NCBI RefSeq assembly: GCF_001484765.1
Contig: NZ_KQ947381.1
Span: 47,541-111,540 of the forward strand
Source: Entomohabitans teleogrylli
GTDB taxonomy: Bacteria > Pseudomonadota > Gammaproteobacteria > Enterobacterales > Enterobacteriaceae
Length of the DNA stretch: 64,000 nt
Reading direction: 5' to 3'
Position numbers and translations under genes: made by a program. This document shows, piece after piece, positions 57,830 to 64,000 of this stretch (its first letter is position 1; each line of letters begins with the position of its first letter). The notes beneath the pieces are model-generated. The model made no database searches, was not told the DNA's origin, and saw only the letters and a list, made by a program, of their open reading frames with translations.

Positions 57830-58258
57830 ATGTACAAGACAATCCTGATGCCGGTTGATGTATTTGAAATGGAACTCAGTGATAAGGCAGTGAAGCATGC
57901 CGAATTTCTCGCTCAACAGGATGGCGTAATCTATTTAGTCCACGTATTGCCGAAGTCGTCGAAGCTGATTTTGCACGGTTTTGCCCACGACATTCGCCGC
58001 TTTGAAGAACATCTGGAAAAAGAGACCGATGGAAAATTGCGTCAGATGCAGAAGCACTTCTCCCTGCCCGAAGAGCGCGTGATACCGCTGATTCGCTTCG
58101 GCAATGTACGTGACGAGATCAACAGCGTGGCGGAAGAGCTGGATGCGGATATCATCATTATCGGCTCCAGAAATCCCAGCATTACCACCCACCTGCTGGG
58201 CTCCAACGCCGCCAGTATTATTCGCTATGCCCGCACGCCGGTGTTTGTCATCCGTTAG
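57830..58258 (+). CDS. uspG: Universal stress protein UspG (UP12)
   Basis: 142 residues, one Usp domain. The N-terminus [20 protein letters not shown] and the ATP-binding signature [19 protein letters not shown] are present. UspG undergoes autophosphorylation and interacts with GroEL in E. coli. GGAGG lies 7 nt before the ATG; an in-frame extension of 15 codons upstream has no support. A very strong terminator follows. Confidence 0.94.
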   Translation: MYKTILMPVDVFEMELSDKAVKHAEFLAQQDGVIYLVHVLPKSSKLILHGFAHDIRRFEEHLEKETDGKLRQMQKHFSLPEERVIPLIRFGNVRDEINSVAEELDADIIIIGSRNPSITTHLLGSNAASIIRYARTPVFVIR

Positions 58259-58281
58259 ACTGGCGCTGCAAATACAAAAAG

Positions 58282-58311
58282 AAAGAGGCTACCCTGGGGT
58301 AGCCTCTTTAT
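58282..58311. terminator. Terminator between convergent uspG and ahpF
   Basis: AAAGAGGCTACCC and GGGTAGCCTCTTT form a 13-bp perfect inverted repeat around TG, followed by ATTATG. The A-rich flank on the left allows action in both directions. Confidence 0.88.
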
Positions 58312-58345
58312 TATGCAGGTTTTGTCTGTACTTCTTTTTTATATA

Positions 58346-59911
58346 TCAGGCCGTTTTAGTACGAATCAAATAATCAAACGCGCTCAGCGAGGCTTTAGCC
58401 CCTTCACCGGTAGCGATGATAATCTGTTTGTACGGAACGGTGGTGCAGTCGCCAGCGGCGAAAATGCCTTTCACGCTGGTTTCACACTTAGCATCAATGA
58501 TAATTTCACCCATGCGATTGCGTTCTACCGCGCCTTCCAGCCAGTTAGTGTTCGGCAGCAGACCGATTTGCACAAAGATACCGGACAGCGGCAGGCTGTG
58601 CATGGCGCCGGAGACCCGATCCTGGTATTCCAGGCCGGTCACTTTCGCGCCGTCGCCCGTCACTTCAGTGGTCTGGGCATTAAGAATGATGTCGACATTG
58701 CTCAGGCTGCGCACTTTATCCTGCAGAACCTGGTCAGCCTTCATTTCCGGCGCAAATTCCAGCAGTGTTACGTGATCCACCACGCCAGCCAGGTCGATAG
58801 CCGCTTCCACGCCGGAGTTACCGCCGCCGATAACCGCTACCCGCTTGCCTTTAAACAGCGGGCCGTCGCAGTGCGGGCAATAGGTTACGCCGCGGGTACG
58901 ATACTGATCTTCGCCCGGCACGTTCATGTTACGCCATTTAGCGCCGGTAGAGATGATAATGCTGCGCGCCTTCAGCACCGCGCCGGAGGCGGTTTCAATC
59001 TGATGCAGGCCGCCTTCCTGGCTGGCCGGAACCAGACGCGTGGCACTCTGGGTGTCGATAACATCGACATCGTAATCGTCGACGTGGGCTTTCAGGGCGC
59101 CAGCCAGTTTCTGGCCTTCAGTCTTCGGTACGGAAATATAGTTTTCAATATCCACGGTATCGAGGATCTGACCGCCAAAGCGCTCGCCCATCAAACCGGT
59201 GCGGATACCTTTACGCGCAGAGTAAACTGCCGCCGCCGCGCCCGCCGGGCCGCTGCCGACGATCAGCACATCGTAGGCGTCGCGCTTGCTCAGCTCATCG
59301 GCCGCGCGTTTCGCCGCGCCGCTGTCGACCTTGCTGACGATCTCCGCCAGTGTCATGCGCCCCTGGCCAAATTCATTACCGTTCAGGAAAACCGCCGGTA
59401 CGCCCATGATGTTGCGTTCGCTGATTTCATTCTGGAACGCGCCGCCGTCAACCGCCGTGTGAGTCACGTTCGGATTGAGGATCGCCATCAGGTTCAGGGC
59501 CTGTACCACATCCGGGCAGTTATGGCAGGAGAGCGAGTAATAGGTTTCAAAATGGAATTCCCCTTCCAGGTCTTTAATCTGCTCAAGCAGATCCTGAGAC
59601 TCTTTGGACGGGTGACCACCGGTCTGGAGCAATGCCAGCACCAGTGAAGTAAACTCGTGGCCCAGCGGCGAACCGGCAAAGCGCGGACCCTGCTGTGACC
59701 CCGGGTTAGTAATCAGAAATGAAGGCTTACGCACCGCCAGTTCATTTTGTTCTTTAAAAGAAACTTTATCCGACAACTCAGCGATTTCTGCCAGCAGTTC
59801 CCTGATTTCAGCCGATTTGGCGCTGTCGTCCAGCGTTGCAATTAACTCAACCGGTTTTGTTAATCTCTCAAGGTAAGCCTTGAGCTGAGTTTTCATTGTT
59901 GCGTCGAGCAT
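58346..59911 (-). CDS. ahpF: Alkyl hydroperoxide reductase flavoprotein AhpF
   Basis: NADH-dependent FAD disulphide reductase that re-reduces AhpC. 521 residues, as in E. coli. The N-terminal tandem thioredoxin folds carry Cys-x-x-Cys in SCHNCPD near 129-132. FAD motif is [11 protein letters not shown], the TrxR-type active site CPHC near 345-348 and NAD motif [11 protein letters not shown]. The start [10 protein letters not shown] follows GGGAGATATT; an in-frame extension of 19 codons covers the terminator stem and is rejected. Separated from ahpC by 104 nt with two hairpins. Confidence 0.96.
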   Translation of the reverse strand: MLDATMKTQLKAYLERLTKPVELIATLDDSAKSAEIRELLAEIAELSDKVSFKEQNELAVRKPSFLITNPGSQQGPRFAGSPLGHEFTSLVLALLQTGGHPSKESQDLLEQIKDLEGEFHFETYYSLSCHNCPDVVQALNLMAILNPNVTHTAVDGGAFQNEISERNIMGVPAVFLNGNEFGQGRMTLAEIVSKVDSGAAKRAADELSKRDAYDVLIVGSGPAGAAAAVYSARKGIRTGLMGERFGGQILDTVDIENYISVPKTEGQKLAGALKAHVDDYDVDVIDTQSATRLVPASQEGGLHQIETASGAVLKARSIIISTGAKWRNMNVPGEDQYRTRGVTYCPHCDGPLFKGKRVAVIGGGNSGVEAAIDLAGVVDHVTLLEFAPEMKADQVLQDKVRSLSNVDIILNAQTTEVTGDGAKVTGLEYQDRVSGAMHSLPLSGIFVQIGLLPNTNWLEGAVERNRMGEIIIDAKCETSVKGIFAAGDCTTVPYKQIIIATGEGAKASLSAFDYLIRTKTA

Positions 59912-59927
59912 AATATCTCCCTGGCAA

Positions 59928-59955
59928 GAAAAATCGGGTGCTAAGCACCCGATTT
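59928..59955 (-). terminator. Intrinsic terminator between ahpC and ahpF
   Basis: On the minus strand AAATCGGGTGC TTA GCACCCGATTTTTCTT gives a perfect stem and T-run. A second stem (GGGCCGCG/CGCGGCCC, 59971-59978/59984-59991) lies just upstream. Most transcripts should end after ahpC, leaving AhpC in excess over AhpF. Confidence 0.85.
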
Positions 59956-60015
59956 GCGTAATTCGCATTCGGGCCGCGCTAACCGCGGCCCTGACAGACT
60001 GGGTCGGGGAATGGC

Positions 60016-60579
60016 TTAGATTTTACCAACCAGATCCAGAGACGGAGCCAGCGTAGCGTCGCCTTCTTTCCACTTAGCCGGACATACTTCACCCGGATGG
60101 GAAGCCACGTACTGAGCTGCTTTCACTTTACGCAGCAGGTCAGACGCATCGCGACCAATACCTTCAGCAGTCACTTCTACTGCCTGGATGATACCCTGCG
60201 GGTCAACAATGAAGGTACCGCGGTCAGCCAGACCCTGATCTTCGCGCATGTTGTCGAAGTTACGGGTCAGTTCGCCAGTCGGGTCGCCGATCATCGCGTA
60301 TTTGATTTTTGCGATGGTGTCTGAGCTGCTGTGCCATGCTTTGTGGGTGAAGTGGGTATCGGTAGAAACAGAGTAGATATCTACGCCCAACTTCTGGAAC
60401 TCTTCATAATGGTCAGCCACGTCGCCCAGTTCAGTCGGGCAAACGAAGGTAAAATCTGCCGGATAGAAGAAGAATACACTCCAGCGACCTTCAACGTCTT
60501 TCTCGGTGACTTCAACAAACTCACCGTTTTTGAATGCCTGGTTTTTAAAAGGCTTAATTTTAGTATTAATCAAGGACAT
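60016..60579 (-). CDS. ahpC: Alkyl hydroperoxide reductase peroxiredoxin AhpC
   Basis: Typical 2-Cys peroxiredoxin, decamer-forming main scavenger of low hydrogen peroxide. 187 residues. The peroxidatic Cys47 is in FVCPTEL and the resolving Cys166 in [10 protein letters not shown]. The GGLG-type and YF-type sensitivity motifs are not both seen, fitting the robust bacterial form. AGGAAGTATAG precedes the ATG. First gene of ahpCF. Codon choice is highly biased, as expected for an abundant protein. Confidence 0.97.
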   Translation of the reverse strand: MSLINTKIKPFKNQAFKNGEFVEVTEKDVEGRWSVFFFYPADFTFVCPTELGDVADHYEEFQKLGVDIYSVSTDTHFTHKAWHSSSDTIAKIKYAMIGDPTGELTRNFDNMREDQGLADRGTFIVDPQGIIQAVEVTAEGIGRDASDLLRKVKAAQYVASHPGEVCPAKWKEGDATLAPSLDLVGKI

Positions 60580-61067
60580 CTATACTTCCTCCGTGTTTTC
60601 GTTGGGGTAAAAGGTACCGAATTTCGGCCGCGACGGCTAATGCGTTTGCGTTATCAAATCAATAAGCGTCGGCTATCACCCGCGCGCCCCGGCCGACAGT
60701 GTGGCCGATATAGCGCCAAAAGGCTACCGCGGATCTGCAATCCCCACAGCGCCGATGGCCCAGGCCAGCACTAACGCGCCACAGCCTGAAGGCTGCTGGC
60801 GGCGCACCAATTACAACACTCGCGCGCCGCAAGGGCAATTCCCCACTAAATCCTGTTACCTGAAACAGCCATGACGGAAGTCGCTCTCTTACGGATGGCC
60901 GCGCCGATCGCGCAGTAATTTTGAGATGGCCCGCTTCGCCAGTACCGAAACGCTGCGCGATATTGGTTTGTGATCCTGCCCCACCCCTGGCTATCTCCGG
61001 GGGCGCTCCCCGGCCGGTAATGCTACACTTTGCCTCTTCTGTCACGGCCGACGCTACAGGTGTCATC
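60580..61067. promoter_or_regulatory. Divergent ahpC/dsbG regulatory region
   Basis: 488 bases without a gene. On the minus strand around 60636-60678 GATAG, TTATT, GATAA and ATTAG recur at about 10-nt spacing (GATAGCCGACGCTTATTGAT and on), a loose fit to the four-element OxyR site expected for ahpC. In E. coli the ahpC-dsbG pair is OxyR-controlled. The dsbG side is GC-rich and shows no clear promoter. The OxyR reading is weak. Confidence 0.4.
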
Positions 61068-61820
61068 ATGAATAAACGGCTTCTCCTCCTCTGGTTGCTG
61101 CCCTTTTGCGCCGCGCACGCCGCGTCAACGCTGCCGGCGCCGGTACAGGCGCTCGAAAAACAGGGTATCACCATCATTAAATCCTTTCCTGCGCCAGGCG
61201 GTATGACCGGCTATCTGGGCAAGTATCAGGATATGGGAGTCACGATTTATGTGACGGCGGATGGTAAACACGCTATTTCCGGCTATCTGTATGACGGTCA
61301 GGGTAACAACCTGAGCGAAAAGGTTATTGAGAAAGAGATCTACGCTCCCGCCGGGCGCGAGCTGTGGCAGCGTATGGAAAAAGCAGACTGGATAGCTGAC
61401 GGCAAGGCCGACGCGCCGCGTAAAATCTACGTCTTCGCCGATCCTTTCTGCCCCTACTGTCACCAGTTCTGGGAACAGGCACGACCCTGGGTGGACTCCG
61501 GGAAAGTTCAGATCCGCACTCTGCTGGTCGGGGTTATCAAACCGGAAAGCCCGGCCTGGGCGGCGGCAATCCTCGCCAGTGAAAACCCGGCCAAAACCTG
61601 GCGCGATTTTGAAACCAGCGGCGGAAAGATGAAGCTCAGCGTCAGCGACGCGATTCCCCCCACCCAGGCGCGCATCCTTAACGTCAATCAGAAGTTAATG
61701 GACGATCTCGGCGCTAACGCCACGCCAGCCATTTACTATATGAATGAAGAAAACGTCTTACAGCAGGAAGTGGGCCTGCCGGACGCCGAAAGAATGCAAG
61801 CGGTAATGGGCGAAAAATAA
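61068..61820 (+). CDS. dsbG: Thiol:disulphide interchange protein DsbG
   Basis: Periplasmic dimeric disulphide isomerase/reductase that protects single Cys from sulphenylation, kept reduced by DsbD. 250 residues with signal peptide ending CAAHA near residue 18. The dimerisation domain fills about 20-85 and the thioredoxin domain has Cys128-Pro-Tyr-Cys131 ([10 protein letters not shown]). The cis-Pro loop is in [10 protein letters not shown], with Thr before Pro as in DsbG. The ATG at 61068 starts a good signal peptide; the frame runs open 147 nt upstream without homology. Confidence 0.95.
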   Translation: MNKRLLLLWLLPFCAAHAASTLPAPVQALEKQGITIIKSFPAPGGMTGYLGKYQDMGVTIYVTADGKHAISGYLYDGQGNNLSEKVIEKEIYAPAGRELWQRMEKADWIADGKADAPRKIYVFADPFCPYCHQFWEQARPWVDSGKVQIRTLLVGVIKPESPAWAAAILASENPAKTWRDFETSGGKMKLSVSDAIPPTQARILNVNQKLMDDLGANATPAIYYMNEENVLQQEVGLPDAERMQAVMGEK

Positions 61821-61865
61821 CGCAATCCGCCGCTACCCTGCCCGGGCAGAATAGCGGCGTGAATC

Positions 61866-63026
61866 TCACAGTGTGGCCAGCCGCTGCGCCGCCGCGTCAA
61901 GAGTGGCATCCTGTTTGGCAAAGCACAGGCGAATTAACCGGTGCGGGAATGGCCCGGCGCAGAACACCGACAGCGGGATCGCCGCAACCCCCACTTCTGT
62001 CGTCAGCCAGCGGCAAAAAGCCACATCGTCCAGACTGGAAATCGCACTATAGTCCGCCAGCAAAAAGTAAGTGCCCTCGCAGGGCAAAATCGCCAGCCGG
62101 GTGTGGGATAGCGCGGCAATAAACCGATCGCGCTTCGCCCGATAAAAATCCGGCAAGGCCTGATAGTGCTCTGGCTCGGCGCGCAGCATATCGGCCAGAG
62201 CCAGTTGCGCCGGGGTATTGACGGCGAATGTCAGATACTGATGAACCTTACGCAATTCCGCGCTAATGGCCGCCGGCGCCACGCAGTAGCCCACCTTCCA
62301 GCCGGTCATATGAAAAGTTTTGCCGAACGAGGAGACCGCCACGGCTCTCTGGCGCAACCCCGGATGCGCCAGCACGCTGGCATGTCCGCCCCCGGCAAAG
62401 CAGATATGCTCGTACACCTCATCGCTGAGTACGTAGATCTCTCGATCGGCAATCGCCCGCCACAGCGCGTCGAAATCTTCACGCTGCCAGACCGTCGCCG
62501 ATGGGTTATGGGGGGTGTTGAGAATAACCAGCCGGGTGCGTGGAGACAGTTGCGCGGCAAATTGCGCCCAGTCCACCCGAAAACGCGGCGGTTGCAACGC
62601 CAGCCGCTTAACAATCCCGCCGCAAAGCTCAACGGCCGGCGCATAGCTGTCATAGCTGGGGTCAAAACAGATAACTTCATCGCCGGACCGCACCAGCGCG
62701 GTAATGGCGGCATACAGCGCTTCCGTGGCCCCGGCGGTAACGGTCACATCACTGTGCGGATCGGGATAGTGACCGTACAGCGCCAGAGTTTTATCAGCAA
62801 TGGCGGCGCGCAGCTCAGCCACGCCAGTCATCGGCGCATATTGATTCGCACCCTGAGCGACGTGCCAGGCCAGTCGCTCCTGAAGATAATGCGGGCCGTC
62901 AAAATCCGGGAACCCCTGCGACAAATTTATCGCCTGATATTGCTGCGCCAGCGCGCTCATTTGGGTGAAGATCGTGGTACCGAGCGCCGGTAATTTGCTC
63001 TCTGGAATCAAGGGATTGCTATACAT
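61866..63026 (-). CDS. ybdL: Methionine aminotransferase YbdL
   Basis: PLP-dependent fold-type I aminotransferase with preference for methionine, 386 residues as in E. coli. INLSQGFPDFDGP opens the domain, NTPHNPSATVW and SDEVYEH line the cofactor, and the Schiff-base Lys is in SSFGKTFHMTGWKVGY. The start MYSNPLIPESKL matches E. coli, with AAGGCT upstream; 45 more codons in frame would run through the met boxes. Diverges from ybdH, with both likely under MetJ. Confidence 0.94.
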   Translation of the reverse strand: MYSNPLIPESKLPALGTTIFTQMSALAQQYQAINLSQGFPDFDGPHYLQERLAWHVAQGANQYAPMTGVAELRAAIADKTLALYGHYPDPHSDVTVTAGATEALYAAITALVRSGDEVICFDPSYDSYAPAVELCGGIVKRLALQPPRFRVDWAQFAAQLSPRTRLVILNTPHNPSATVWQREDFDALWRAIADREIYVLSDEVYEHICFAGGGHASVLAHPGLRQRAVAVSSFGKTFHMTGWKVGYCVAPAAISAELRKVHQYLTFAVNTPAQLALADMLRAEPEHYQALPDFYRAKRDRFIAALSHTRLAILPCEGTYFLLADYSAISSLDDVAFCRWLTTEVGVAAIPLSVFCAGPFPHRLIRLCFAKQDATLDAAAQRLATL

Positions 63027-63105
63027 TATTGACAGCCTTAATAACAAATTCGGATTAACGGACAGGTTGCCAGCACTATAACACGGTGCTAGCATTTGGC
63101 AATCA

Positions 63106-63137
63106 AGACACTTAGACGTCCAGACATAAAAACATCT
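63106..63137. promoter_or_regulatory. Four tandem met boxes (MetJ operator)
   Basis: Contiguous 8-mers AGACACTT, AGACGTCC, AGACATAA and AAACATCT match the met box AGACGTCT at 5, 7, 5 and 6 positions. The array lies between divergent ybdL (methionine aminotransferase) and ybdH, 80 and 92 nt from their starts. MetJ dimers bind such arrays cooperatively with S-adenosylmethionine. Confidence 0.8.
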
Positions 63138-63229
63138 CATACTATGATGGTATTCCGCCACAGGCAGCGATTCTTATTGCCTTAAATCCCCAGTGGCGGC
63201 TGGCAGCTTCAACAAAAAGGAACCGACAG

Positions 63230-64000
63230 ATGGCAAATACCGATATTCGCGTGGTCACCGGCCCGGCTAATTACTATTCACATCCCGGCGCGCTGGAACA
63301 CCTCGGCGAATTTTATGCTGCGCAGCAGCTTGAGCGCGCTGTCTGGATCTGTGGCGAACGGGCGCTGGCGGCAGCCACGCCTTTTCTCCCCGCCGCTTTC
63401 CATGCGCCGGGAGCCAGGCACGCCATTTCTCATCACCACTGTAGCGAAAGCGAAATCGCCCGTCTGGCAGGCATCGCTGGCGCTGACCGCCAGGTGGTTA
63501 TCGGCCTTGGCGGCGGCGCCGTGCTGGATACCGCCAAAGCGCTGGCACGCCATCTGCGCCTGCCGCTGGTGGCGATACCGACCATTGCCGCCACCTGTGC
63601 GGCCTGGACGCCGCTGTCGGTGTGGTACAGCGATGCCGGCCAGGCGCTGCATTACGAAATTTTCAATGACGCGAATCATCTGGTGCTGGTGGAGCCGGAG
63701 ATCATTTTGCGCGCGCCGGCGGAATATCTGCTGGCGGGCATTGGCGATACTCTGGCCAAATGGTATGAAGCCGTAGAGTTAGCGCCGCAGCCGGAAACCC
63801 TGCCCCTGACAGTACGCCTGGGACTGGACGCGGCGCTGGCGATACGCGATGTCCTGCTGGACAGCAGCGCAGCGGCGCTGGACGACCAGCGCAACGGTGT
63901 GCTGAGTCAGCCGTTCCGCGATGTGGTCGATGCCATTATCGCCGGCGGCGGTATGGTTGGCGGGCTGGGGGAACGCTATACCCGGGTAGCGGCCGCACAC
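63230..64000 (+). CDS. ybdH: Hydroxycarboxylate dehydrogenase A (YbdH/HcxA), cut by window end
   Basis: Iron-dependent-alcohol-dehydrogenase-like enzyme reducing 2-oxo acids such as 2-oxoglutarate and 2-oxobutanoate with NADPH. The first 257 codons are present (E. coli protein 362). IRVVTGPANYYSHPGALEHL opens the protein, the nucleotide-binding GLGGGAVLDTAKALA lies near 85-99, and TIAATCAAWTPLSVWY and AGIGDTLAKWYE follow. AAAAGGAACCGACAG precedes the ATG. The frame is open to the last base, so the gene continues beyond the window. Confidence 0.92.
   Translation, partial: MANTDIRVVTGPANYYSHPGALEHLGEFYAAQQLERAVWICGERALAAATPFLPAAFHAPGARHAISHHHCSESEIARLAGIAGADRQVVIGLGGGAVLDTAKALARHLRLPLVAIPTIAATCAAWTPLSVWYSDAGQALHYEIFNDANHLVLVEPEIILRAPAEYLLAGIGDTLAKWYEAVELAPQPETLPLTVRLGLDAALAIRDVLLDSSAAALDDQRNGVLSQPFRDVVDAIIAGGGMVGGLGERYTRVAAAH

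Noticed and set aside
58313-59647. 444-codon plus-strand frame opposite ahpF
   Set aside because: Antisense shadow of ahpF; it begins inside the uspG/ahpF terminator region.

Overview
The window is a chromosomal segment of an enteric gammaproteobacterium (Enterobacterales, close to Escherichia/Salmonella/Klebsiella). The gene order asnB - seven-tRNA cluster - ubiF - miaB - ybeZ - ybeY - corC - lnt ... gltIJKL - rihA - ybeL - leuS - lptE - holA - nadD - cobD/cobC - rsfS - rlmH - mrdAB - rlpA - dacA - ybeD - lipB - ybeF - lipA - tatE - ybeM - crcB - cspE - pagP ... dcuC ... rna ... rnk - uspG - ahpF - ahpC - dsbG - ybdL - ybdH is that of the E. coli 14-15 minute region, read in the opposite direction. 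Core protein lengths match E. coli almost residue for residue. The genus cannot be fixed by reading alone.

Layout. 1-768: one copy of a structured interspersed repeat and an AT-rich stretch before asnB. 769-10633: asnB, the tRNA cluster and the ubiF/miaB/ybeZYX/lnt block. 10634-20835: accessory insertion between lnt and gltI. It holds a ToxR/ToxS-like membrane regulator pair (MarT/FidL type), a LuxR-type regulator, and a five-gene chaperone-usher fimbrial operon (pilin, chaperone, usher, tip adhesin, second chaperone). About 1.7 kb of gene-free repeats follow, including a second, nearly identical copy of the repeat at 1-374. 20836-45591: transport, nucleoside, tRNA-charging, LPS-assembly, NAD, B12, ribosome, cell-wall elongation and lipoate genes in the expected order. 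45743-52475: a copper/silver efflux operon (CusF-like chaperone, outer-membrane factor, adaptor with a fused CusF domain, RND pump), which in E. coli lies elsewhere. 52818-57187: dcuC, rna and a gluconate-family permease with GntR-like operators. 57243-64000: rnk, uspG, ahpCF, dsbG, ybdL and the start of ybdH.

Functional groups. mrdA-mrdB-rlpA-dacA build and trim the lateral cell wall. lipB and lipA make and insert lipoate. ybeZ-ybeY-corC-lnt form one collinear block. gltIJKL with an internal SroC-type RNA imports glutamate/aspartate. ahpC-ahpF reduce peroxides, with an intrinsic terminator between them. ybdL and ybdH diverge from four tandem met boxes.

The most unusual material is the composite repeat family (302 nt read as identical between two copies 19.9 kb apart, four nested inverted repeats, and a separate 49-bp module that recurs three times), the fimbrial island with its membrane-bound regulators, the atypical cus operon, and a 28-codon membrane protein gene between crcB and cspE. 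All calls come from reading the sequence and remembered protein families. No database search was run.
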